Positions 6,996-13,489 of a DNA stretch of 14,963 bases are shown here, in pieces (position 1 is the stretch's first letter; each line of letters begins with the position of its first letter). The stretch comes from an uncultured Lactobacillus sp. (lineage in GTDB: Bacteria > Bacillota > Bacilli > Lactobacillales > Lactobacillaceae): the NCBI GenBank assembly GCA_937916845.1, contig CALFSK010000052.1:1-14963 (forward strand), given 5' to 3'. The notes under the pieces were generated by a model. It searched no databases. It saw only the letters and a list, made by a program, of their open reading frames with translations, and had not been told where the DNA came from. Both the position numbers and the translations under genes were made by a program.

Positions 6996-7009
6996 CACGT
7001 CTCATTTGC

Positions 7010-7591
7010 TTAACGCACTAGCTTATCCCAAATAACCACTTGATCACTGGCTAACGACTTAGGAACGTCGATAATTCGCTGATTAGAACTCCCACGAAAT
7101 TGTAATTTTAAGTCCATTTTGTCCTTCAAGAAACGACCATCGACTAGGATATCAATTAATGACAACATCTTTAATTTATCTTCAGAATCCTTTTGCAGCT
7201 CTTCCCACGTGTAGCCGGACCAAGACCAGATGTCCTTATCGTGGCCAAATTCTTTGCGGACGCGTTCACAAATTCGAATCCCAACTTGTGTATTTAAGAA
7301 CGGTTCACCGCCCAATAACGTCAATCCTTGAACGTAATCTTGACTTAAATCTTCGATGATTTGGTCTTCCAAGTCTTGGGTATACGGCTGCCCGTAATGG
7401 AAATTCTGGGCAGCGACGTTGTAACAACCCGGACAATGAAACGGACAGCCACTCAAATAGAGACTACACCGAACCCCTTCACCATCAACAAAATTAAACG
7501 CCTTGTAATCAGCAACGTATTGTTCACTTAAGTCCTCTGCCAGCCATTCTTTGGGCATCGGATTGTTTGGTCCTTTCGTAGCGCGCGGCAT
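7010..7591 (-). CDS. nrdG: Anaerobic ribonucleotide reductase activating protein NrdG (radical SAM)
   Basis: A 193-residue radical-SAM enzyme that uses a 4Fe-4S cluster and S-adenosylmethionine to create the glycyl radical on NrdD. The cluster motif is CPFHCPGC, Cys49, Cys53 and Cys56 (CX3CX2C). It is followed by the family's GLTLLGGEPFLN (about residues 89-100), DIWSWSGYTWEEL, DILVDGRF and QFRGSSNQRIIDV. The first ATG (7591) lies inside the 3' end of nrdD, overlapping it by 68 bp, with GGAG 10 nt upstream. The ATG at 7558 is a possible alternative, but the NNP-PKEW stretch resembles the N-terminus of other lactic acid bacterial NrdG proteins, favouring the longer form. Co-transcription and probable translational coupling with nrdD match a fixed enzyme-activase pair. 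Confidence 0.95.
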   Translation of the reverse strand: MPRATKGPNNPMPKEWLAEDLSEQYVADYKAFNFVDGEGVRCSLYLSGCPFHCPGCYNVAAQNFHYGQPYTQDLEDQIIEDLSQDYVQGLTLLGGEPFLNTQVGIRICERVRKEFGHDKDIWSWSGYTWEELQKDSEDKLKMLSLIDILVDGRFLKDKMDLKLQFRGSSNQRIIDVPKSLASDQVVIWDKLVR

Positions 7592-9746
7592 TCTTAATCA
7601 TCTCCGAAGACATATTTTTAGCACGGGACGCGATTTCAACGTGACGACCGTGAACCATTGGTCGCTGTTGCGGGTTACCTAAGTAACCACACGTCCGCTT
7701 AACAACATCACAATATTTAGGGTCATGGTTACCACATTCAGGGCAAACAAACCCGCGGGCAGTTGCGGTAAACTCACCCTTAAATCCACATTTAAAGCAC
7801 TGATCGATCGCTGTATTGGTCCCTAAATAGCCCACGTGATCATAAGCCCAGTCCCAAACCGCCTCTAAGGCTTTCGGGTTTTGGGTCAAGTTAGGGTATT
7901 CACAGTAGTGGATGAAACCGCCCGAAGCATATTTTGGAAAACGTTCTTCCAACGTTAATTTTTCAAACGGCGTTGGGTGCTTGCGGACATCGTAGTGAAA
8001 ACTATTCGTGTAATATTCCTTGTCCGTAATATCAGCAACCTTACCAAACTTGGCAATGTCGTCTCGACAGAACGTATCCGTTAAAGATTCAGCGGGTGTG
8101 GAATACAGGCTGTAGTGATACCCACTTTCCTGAGCCCACTGTGCACACTTGTCTCGTAACGCTTTAACCACGTCTTCGGCAAATGTCAGCGCGTGCTCAT
8201 CCTTTTCCCAATCCGGGCCAAAGAACGTCGTGCAAACTTCATATAAGCCGATATAACCTAAGGAAACGGTCGCCCGCTGGTTCTTGAACAGGTCGTCAAC
8301 GTTGCCCCCGGCAGGTAGTCGTTTGCCGAACGCCCCGTACATGTAAAGTAACGGTGCGTTTTCAGGCTTAGCTTCCTTCGTCCGTTCAACCCGGTAAGCC
8401 AAGGCTTGATGACACGTCGCCATCCGTTCGTCGAAGATTTCCCAGAACAAGCCCTGGTCACCATGTGCGGATAAGGCGATCCGTGGTAAATTAACGGTCA
8501 CAACACCAAGGTTCATCCGACCAGAATTGACTTCATTCCCATTCTCATCTTTCCAACCTTGTAAGAACGAACGGCAACCCATCGGTGTCTTAAAACTACC
8601 CGTCAATTCTTTGATTTTATCGTACATCAAAAGATCGGGGTACATCCGCTTGGTAGAACATTCAATTGCCAACTCTTTAATATCGTAATTAGGATCATCG
8701 GGACTTAAGTTAAGCCCCCGCTTCATGGTGAAAATCAACTTAGGAAAGATTGCCGTCCGTTGTTCTTTGCCAAGCCCCTTAATCCGAATCTGCAAAATGG
8801 CACGTTGAATTTCACGTTCGATCCAACTCGTCCCTAAGCCAAAGTTGACCGTCGTAAACGGCGTTTGCCCTTGTGACGAATAGAGCGTGTTGATTTCATA
8901 TTCCAACGCCTGCATTGCGTCGTAAATGTCTTTTTTCGTTTTGGTCTTTGCGTAAGCGTTCCGTTGATCTTCAGCGACCCACTTTTCAGCATCCTTCATA
9001 TGCTTTTGGAAGTTAATTTCAGCATACGGTGCCAACAACTGATCCACCCGGTTAGCGGAACACCCGCCATACTGAAGGGAAGCGACGTTGGCGATAATCT
9101 GGGCCATTTGCGCCGTGGCCGTTTGAATGGAACGGGGCGAAGCGACTTCGGCATTCCCAATCTTATAGCCGTTTTTAAACATCCCGTCGAAATCAATCAA
9201 GCAACAGTTGGTTTCAGGCGTGACGGGTGAATAATCCAAATCGTGCCAGTGCAAGTCGCCACGTAAATGGGCCTTAGCCACAATATCTGGTAGCATCTTT
9301 AATCCAAGCGCCCGGCTAGCTGCGCCGGCTTCAAGGTCCCGCTGCGTATTAAAAACAGTACTATCCTTATTGGCATTTTCGTGGACCACGTCGGCATCCC
9401 GATTAAATAATTTCTCAATCCGACCCTTAACGTTCGTTGCAGCCGCAAAGCTTTCCTGTTCCGCAATAAAGTAGTCTTGGTACCGCTTGGCAGCGTCCGT
9501 TAATCCGAGGTCGTTAAAAATAGCAATGAGTGCGGGACGCAACTCACGCGTTTCCACCTGATCGGATTGTTGATAATGCGCCACAATTGCTTCTTTAACC
9601 GCTGCTTGGTCCTTGGGGTCATCCAATAACTGTGCTAAAACAAAGTTGATTTTATAAGGATGAAACTTGGTTTGCGTTCCGCCCCGTTTGATTACGGGCA
9701 AAGTTCTTAATTGGTCTAAAATATCACCGGTTGACGTTGTTAACAT
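7524..9746 (-). CDS. nrdD: Anaerobic (class III) ribonucleoside-triphosphate reductase NrdD
   Basis: The oxygen-sensitive glycyl-radical enzyme that reduces ribonucleoside triphosphates to dNTPs, a 740-residue protein of usual length for Firmicutes. From the ATG at 9746 an N-terminal ATP-cone opens VIKRGGTQTKFHPYKINFVLAQLL. The catalytic barrel includes HWHDLDYSP, GGCSANRVDQLLAPYAEINF and SMxxGCR-type FKTPMGCRSF. Near the C-terminus a zinc-finger-like set is Cys650, Cys653, Cys668 and Cys671 (CFKC...CPEC), followed by RTCGYLGN with the radical Gly687. A GTG at 9758 extends the frame by four codons but would sit on the likely ribosome binding site GTGGGG, so the ATG is preferred. That site is weak and may be base-paired in the leader. 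Promoter region has an NrdR box. First gene of an operon with nrdG. Confidence 0.96.
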   Translation of the reverse strand: MLTTSTGDILDQLRTLPVIKRGGTQTKFHPYKINFVLAQLLDDPKDQAAVKEAIVAHYQQSDQVETRELRPALIAIFNDLGLTDAAKRYQDYFIAEQESFAAATNVKGRIEKLFNRDADVVHENANKDSTVFNTQRDLEAGAASRALGLKMLPDIVAKAHLRGDLHWHDLDYSPVTPETNCCLIDFDGMFKNGYKIGNAEVASPRSIQTATAQMAQIIANVASLQYGGCSANRVDQLLAPYAEINFQKHMKDAEKWVAEDQRNAYAKTKTKKDIYDAMQALEYEINTLYSSQGQTPFTTVNFGLGTSWIEREIQRAILQIRIKGLGKEQRTAIFPKLIFTMKRGLNLSPDDPNYDIKELAIECSTKRMYPDLLMYDKIKELTGSFKTPMGCRSFLQGWKDENGNEVNSGRMNLGVVTVNLPRIALSAHGDQGLFWEIFDERMATCHQALAYRVERTKEAKPENAPLLYMYGAFGKRLPAGGNVDDLFKNQRATVSLGYIGLYEVCTTFFGPDWEKDEHALTFAEDVVKALRDKCAQWAQESGYHYSLYSTPAESLTDTFCRDDIAKFGKVADITDKEYYTNSFHYDVRKHPTPFEKLTLEERFPKYASGGFIHYCEYPNLTQNPKALEAVWDWAYDHVGYLGTNTAIDQCFKCGFKGEFTATARGFVCPECGNHDPKYCDVVKRTCGYLGNPQQRPMVHGRHVEIASRAKNMSSEMIKNAARYERTKQSDAQRMAGRGLK

Positions 9747-9752
9747 GCGTAT

Positions 9753-9853
9753 CCCCACTTTTTAAATTTATAGTTTAAAGGTTGACCTTGATAAATGGCT
9801 TACCATTGCCGCTATGATAGCGATTATCGCTATTGGGGGCGTTTCAACCTTTA
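9753..9853 (-). ncRNA. Predicted three-way-junction leader RNA of nrdD with possible hidden ribosome binding site
   Basis: On the minus strand, P1 is a perfect 10-bp helix closing the element (UAAAGGUUGA, plus-strand 9844-9853, with UCAACCUUUA, 9776-9785). Inside it are P2, AUAGCG-loop-CGCUAU (9817-9833), and P3, AAUGG-UAAG-CCAUU (9794-9807). The joining strand between P1 and P2 holds CGCCCCCA (about 9834-9841), which can pair with UGGGG of the nrdD ribosome binding site (9753-9757). A second copy of AUAGCG (9811-9816, as GCUAUC on the plus strand) can compete for the P2 strand, so two folds are possible. I do not recognise any described riboswitch class. Judged by eye only; no folding energy was computed. 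Confidence 0.45.
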
Positions 9854-9856
9854 GTT

Positions 9857-9865
9857 TATGTATCA
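9857..9865 (-). promoter_or_regulatory. Extended -10 candidate at the 5' edge of the nrdD leader
   Basis: TGATACATA on the minus strand is a TGn extended -10 with TACATA. The predicted start, about 9850, falls at the first bases of helix P1. The -35 is poor (GGTTGT at 17 nt). A second possible promoter has its -10 inside the NrdR box at 9909-9924, giving a leader of about 160 nt. Confidence 0.35.
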
Positions 9866-9908
9866 TTAAAAACACCGCTACAACCAATGGTGCTAGTTGT
9901 TGTAAGTA

Positions 9909-9924
9909 ACACTATATATAGTAG
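9909..9924. promoter_or_regulatory. NrdR box upstream of nrdD
   Basis: ACACTATATATAGTAG closely fits the NrdR-box pattern (near-palindromic ACAC-WATATATW-GTGT), with only the last two bases off symmetry. NrdR is the ATP/dATP-sensing repressor of ribonucleotide reductase genes. Most targets have two boxes about 30 bp centre to centre. I see no clear second one; a perfect palindrome TTTTAGCTAAAA sits at 9929-9940, centred 18 bp away. Confidence 0.75.
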
Positions 9925-9940
9925 CCTATTTTAGCTAAAA

Positions 9941-10224
9941 AGCCATCCTAGGTCAGAGGGCTTAAATTTATTTGTGCTCAACAAACGTCCTTGCCAACAA
10001 CGTTTGATCATTCGAAGCCGTTTTTAAAATTATCTTTTGTATCATTTTGTATATAAAATTGGAATTTTTAATCAAGTTCATTAACCATCGAGCAACGTCT
10101 GTTCCCGTCTGCTTTCAATCTTTTTTCATGGTGAAATTTAGTGGGATTCAATCGTGCTAAATTAGTCTTAAAACAATTCAATTGAAAATTACCGAACCTC
10201 AAGCATAAAAATTAATCGCATCAG
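9941..10224. other. AT-rich spacer between the divergent nrdD and lipoprotein genes
   Basis: No gene, terminator or RNA is visible. There is a 10-bp palindrome TTCAATTGAA near 10177-10187, embedded in CAATT-rich sequence, that could be an operator of the lipoprotein gene, and loosely repeated CGTCTG near 10095-10110. Confidence 0.4.
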
Positions 10225-10225
10225 T

Positions 10226-10253
10226 TTAACTTAACCGTCACTTTCGTTATAAT
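10226..10253 (+). promoter_or_regulatory. Promoter of the lipoprotein gene
   Basis: TTAACT (10226-10231) and a consensus TATAAT (10248-10253) are 16 nt apart, with the start expected near 10260 and a 40-nt leader ending in GGAGGAG. Confidence 0.6.
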
Positions 10254-10302
10254 AGAACTTATGTCTTAATAACGGGAATTAGGACGCTGGAGGAGATTAT
10301 GT

Positions 10303-10779
10303 ATGCAAAAAATATGGGGATTCGGGATGGCGATTGCGCTAGCCGGATTAATTGCGGGTTGCCAGTCAACACCTCGTCATACGGATCGCACGGTGCAAAC
10401 GACTAAGTCAACGGTCAACGTAGTCAGTCGTTATAGCGCCACCGACTTTATGGGGCGTTGGGTCAGTCCAAGGCCAGCAACAAGTGTCTACTTAAATACA
10501 CATCATCAGTTGGTCATGTTCCGCGGCAATCAACGCACGATCCGGGAACACTTCACCATTAAACTGGTCAATAACCGCGCCACCTTAATGATTAACAATC
10601 ACCATGCAATTAAATTAGATTTAGATGATGCTAATAATATGACCATGCATCAAAACAACTTAACAACGAAATTAACTAAGGATCCCAACTGGTCAGCACA
10701 ACGTAGCGAGATTCCGACGAACCGAACTGTCGCTCTAAAAGAATCTAGTCTGACCCCTGCCTTTAAACCAAGCTATTAA
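10303..10779 (+). CDS. Small lipoprotein of unknown function
   Basis: A 158-residue exported lipoprotein. The signal peptide is short: MQKIWGFG, a hydrophobic core, then the lipobox LIAGC with Cys20 as the lipidated residue. A Thr/Ser/Gln linker follows to about residue 45. The mature domain begins with FMGRWVSPRPATSVYLNTHHQLVMF and continues with alternating short hydrophobic strands (FTIKLV, ATLMI, AIKLDL, MTMHQ), suggesting a small all-beta domain, perhaps lipocalin-like. No catalytic motif is visible; it is rich in His and Asn. The start is fixed by GGAGGAG 7 nt upstream of the ATG. It stands alone with its own promoter and terminator, divergent from nrdD. I do not recognise the family. 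Confidence 0.82.
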   Translation: MQKIWGFGMAIALAGLIAGCQSTPRHTDRTVQTTKSTVNVVSRYSATDFMGRWVSPRPATSVYLNTHHQLVMFRGNQRTIREHFTIKLVNNRATLMINNHHAIKLDLDDANNMTMHQNNLTTKLTKDPNWSAQRSEIPTNRTVALKESSLTPAFKPSY

Positions 10780-10781
10780 AA

Positions 10782-10832
10782 CACTACTAAAAGAGCCAAC
10801 CAGAAATTTTCTGATTGGTTTTTTTAGTAGTG
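10782..10832 (+). terminator. Two-layer bidirectional terminator between the lipoprotein and PTS genes
   Basis: Inner stem CCAACCAGAAA / TTTCTGATTGG (one mismatch) is followed by T7 on the plus strand. Outer arms CACTACTAAAA (10782-10792) and TTTTAGTAGTG (10822-10832) are exact complements enclosing it. On the minus strand the inner stem is followed by CTCTTTT, adequate for the convergent PTS gene. Confidence 0.88.
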
Positions 10833-10861
10833 CTATTTCTCATGTGGCCTAAAACAAGGCA

Positions 10862-12811
10862 CTAATGCTGATTAAGTACCTTTTCAGTACGCCTATTATC
10901 GGAAAAGCCAAAGAAGTAAACGGCCACCACGGCAATTAACAGTGTCCCGTAGTGAGAAATCAGGTAGCCATAAAAATTACTGCCAATCCCAACGTTAGGT
11001 GTAATAAAGGCTGGAAATCCAATCAAAGCGCCGGACAACGCGTAGTTATTGACTCGGAGTATCCCCGTCAGTAATCCACCTAACGCACTGGCAATACTGC
11101 CAACGATGAAAACCCGTTTATACTTCAAGTTAACCCCGTAAATCGCCGGTTCGGTAATCCCGCAAAATGCTGAGACGGCCGCAGCCAATGATAACCGCTT
11201 CAATTTCTGATGACGCGTTTTGAGGCAAACGGCCAATGCGGCCCCACCCTGCGCCACCATCGTCACTGAAATCAGCGCGTTTAAGTAACTGTGACCATTC
11301 GTCGCCAAATCGTTGACCACAATTGGGACCAGTCCCCAGTGCAGACCAAAAATCACCATTAATTGATATAAGCCGCCAACAACGAAGCCTGATAGTGCGG
11401 GACTGAAATTATACGTCGCAAGAATGGCGTTGGCTAAGCCTTGACTCGCAACCGTAATCAAAGGACCAACAATGCCAAGGATAACTAGACTTAAAACTAG
11501 CGCTTCGCTGATTGGCAGAAAAATGCCCCGCAAAGCCACCGGCAAAAGTTGTTTCAACCCTTTTTCAACGTAAACGCCTAACCAAGCCGCAAGGATAATC
11601 GGAAAGACCGAGGCGGAATAGGTCATTAAGTGAACTGGCAACCCAAATACCGTAATTTGAGCAGTCACCGCCTTGCCCGCCGCACTAATCAACGACGGGT
11701 AAACTAAGATTCCCCCGACTACTGCTAAAACAATGGGATTCGAACCTAAGCGTTTCGCCGCTGTAATCCCTAAGATAATCGGCAAGAAATAAAATACCGC
11801 GTCGCCTACCGCGTTGAGTACCATGTACGTGCCATCGGTGGGGCTCAAAATTTTGAACCCCGTGAGTGCCGCCAAAATCCCCTTTAGAATCCCAGAACCC
11901 GCTAAGATACCAATCACCGGAATCATGGAAGCAGTCATCACGCCAATTAGGCTATTCAAACTTTGTTTCATTACCCCTAATAGCGATTTCGCCTTTTGCT
12001 TTGGTGGTTCGCTCGTAGCGACAGTAGTTTCACCCATAAACTGTGGTCCTAGTTGGGCTATCACGGCATCGTAGACGTCATTCACGGTGGGACCAATCAC
12101 GACTTGAAACTGGTCGGCCGCTTGTGCTACGTCGATTACCCCTGACAATTCAGTCAGTTGAGCCCGCTGTACCCGTGCCTCATCTTTCAAATAAAACCGT
12201 AACCGTGTGATGCAGTGAATCACACCGGTAATGTTGTTTCGCCCGCCGACCCCTTGAATAATTTGAGCCGCTAGCCGGTCATACGTTTGAGTTTGTCCAG
12301 TAGCCGAACTTGGCATGGCTGATACAGCGGCTTCTGGAATCATCACCATTGCCACTGAATCATGCGGTTGCACCAAACCCGCTTCCGATTTCAGAAAAAG
12401 TTGGGCGTGCAGGGCCACGCTATTGGTCACAACGGTGATCACGGTTGGCACTTTATGGGCTTGCTTGATCATAGCCAAATCCATTTTGACAAGGACTTGG
12501 CCATCATCCACCTGATCACCCACTTTGACCGTGAGCTCGTAAGGACGACCATCCAGTTCAACTGTGTCGAGGCCTAAATGTATCAACACTTCTAGCCCTG
12601 TCACGGTTTGAAGGCCAATCGCGTGCTTCGTTTCAGCCACCATGGTTACTTTGCCACTGACCGGCGCGTGAACTTGGCCATCTGCTGGTTCAATCGCGAA
12701 TCCAAGCCCCATTAGCCCCTTGGAAAAGACCGGATCATCAATTATTTTTAATGCATTTAACCGTCCCGCAACCGGCGCACACAGCGTTGTCATAACTGTT
12801 TCTGCCGCCAT
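10862..12811 (-). CDS. PTS permease EIIABC, glucose/sucrose/beta-glucoside superfamily
   Basis: A single-chain phosphotransferase permease of 649 residues that phosphorylates a sugar during import. Domain order is A-B-C. IIA (about 1-150) is Crr-like, with KHAIG (His63) and IHLGLDTVELDG with the phosphorylated His78. IIB (about 172-252) has NITGVIHCITRLRF with the phosphorylated Cys200. IIC (about 280-645) has some ten helices and the signature GITEPAIYGVNLKYKR. The usual order of beta-glucoside permeases is B-C-A. The ATG at 12811 is preferred: GGAGGA is 8 nt upstream of it but abuts the ATG at 12820. No glycosidase, antiterminator or regulator lies beside it, so the sugar cannot be named; beta-glucosides, trehalose, sucrose and N-acetyl sugars all use this superfamily. 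Expected in the cytoplasmic membrane, fed by EI and HPr encoded elsewhere. Confidence 0.92.
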   Translation of the reverse strand: MAAETVMTTLCAPVAGRLNALKIIDDPVFSKGLMGLGFAIEPADGQVHAPVSGKVTMVAETKHAIGLQTVTGLEVLIHLGLDTVELDGRPYELTVKVGDQVDDGQVLVKMDLAMIKQAHKVPTVITVVTNSVALHAQLFLKSEAGLVQPHDSVAMVMIPEAAVSAMPSSATGQTQTYDRLAAQIIQGVGGRNNITGVIHCITRLRFYLKDEARVQRAQLTELSGVIDVAQAADQFQVVIGPTVNDVYDAVIAQLGPQFMGETTVATSEPPKQKAKSLLGVMKQSLNSLIGVMTASMIPVIGILAGSGILKGILAALTGFKILSPTDGTYMVLNAVGDAVFYFLPIILGITAAKRLGSNPIVLAVVGGILVYPSLISAAGKAVTAQITVFGLPVHLMTYSASVFPIILAAWLGVYVEKGLKQLLPVALRGIFLPISEALVLSLVILGIVGPLITVASQGLANAILATYNFSPALSGFVVGGLYQLMVIFGLHWGLVPIVVNDLATNGHSYLNALISVTMVAQGGAALAVCLKTRHQKLKRLSLAAAVSAFCGITEPAIYGVNLKYKRVFIVGSIASALGGLLTGILRVNNYALSGALIGFPAFITPNVGIGSNFYGYLISHYGTLLIAVVAVYFFGFSDNRRTEKVLNQH

Positions 12812-12993
12812 CTTACTCATCCTCCATTATTTTAACTTGCTGTAATTTTCTCTTGATTGAACGAATACCCATAACTATCACAAAACTGACTTGACGACTT
12901 TAGTCACAGCCGGTTTGTTTTAATTTTAACGAACCTTTTAAAGATTGAACACTATTTCACATTTAGCGATAGGCCACCTTACTAACTAAGAAC

Positions 12994-13023
12994 TTGCGTG
13001 ACGTCACATAAAACTTCTATAAT
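12994..13023 (+). promoter_or_regulatory. Promoter of def-apbE with an internal palindrome
   Basis: TTGCGT (12994-12999) and consensus TATAAT (13018-13023) are 18 nt apart. The spacer contains GTGACGTCAC (12998-13007), a perfect 10-bp palindrome touching the -35, a natural place for a repressor. The rest of 12821-12993 is the shared upstream region with the divergent PTS gene. It holds a weak dyad TGACT...AGTCA (about 12887-12906) and no clear PTS promoter. Confidence 0.65.
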
Positions 13024-13036
13024 GAAAGCATTATCA
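13023..13036. promoter_or_regulatory. cre-like site overlapping the def-apbE start
   Basis: TGAAAGCATTATCA matches the cre consensus at 13 of 14 positions; the exception is A for G in the central CG. It begins on the last base of the -10 and covers the expected transcription start, the classical position for CcpA repression. It could also affect the divergent PTS gene. Confidence 0.45.
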
Positions 13037-13053
13037 AGAGGAGGATTTTTTTC

Positions 13054-13464
13054 ATGATCAAACCCGTTGTCCACGACCCAGCAGCGTTACAAACACCAGC
13101 CCAGGTTGCGACCCGTGCTGATTTGCCAACCGTTACTAACTTATTAGACACGCTCTCAGCTAATAGCGCTTCCTGCGTTGGAATGGCGGCCAACATGATT
13201 GGCGTCAATAAACGCATCATTGTGGTTCAAATGGGACCACTGGCTATTCCAATGATCAATCCTCAAATCATTAGCCAAACCGGGGCCTATCAGACGAGCG
13301 AAGGATGCTTATCCCTAAGTGGCGAACGGACGACAACGCGTTATCACCAGATTACGGTTAAGTTCGTCAACCAGAACTTTGCCCCCCAACAACAGACGTT
13401 TCGTGACTTCGTTGCCCAAATTATTCAACACGAAGTCGATCATTGTAACGGTATCCTAATTTAG
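13054..13464 (+). CDS. def: Short peptide deformylase-like protein
   Basis: A 136-residue protein of the polypeptide deformylase family, which removes the formyl group from the N-terminal Met of new proteins. Metal-ligand motifs are intact: EGCLS (residues 83-87, Cys85) and HEVDH (126-130). Motif 1, normally GxGLAAxQ, reads CVGMAANM (41-48), so the conserved Gln that stabilises the transition state is Met48. The chain stops six residues after HEVDH and lacks the C-terminal helix of full-length enzymes (usually 165-190 residues). From memory, a short form with AANMIG recurs in lactic acid bacteria, so this looks like a stable paralogue rather than a decayed gene. Start fixed by AGGAGG 9 nt upstream. 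First gene of an operon with apbE, 25 bp apart. It may be a low-activity or specialised deformylase. Confidence 0.85.
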   Translation: MIKPVVHDPAALQTPAQVATRADLPTVTNLLDTLSANSASCVGMAANMIGVNKRIIVVQMGPLAIPMINPQIISQTGAYQTSEGCLSLSGERTTTRYHQITVKFVNQNFAPQQQTFRDFVAQIIQHEVDHCNGILI

Positions 13465-13489
13465 TTTTCCACAGATTGGACGGATTTTG

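Noticed and set aside
6791..7009. yybP-ykoY manganese riboswitch before the VIT1-family gene
   Set aside because: Expected conserved loop sequences are absent.
9753..9865. Known riboswitch class (SMK/SAM-III, preQ1-II, cobalamin, purine) for the nrdD leader
   Set aside because: The general shape is similar to some, but I find none of their conserved sequence elements.
12946..12959. TGAACACTATTTCA as a cre for the PTS gene
   Set aside because: Two mismatches, one in the essential central CG, on either strand.
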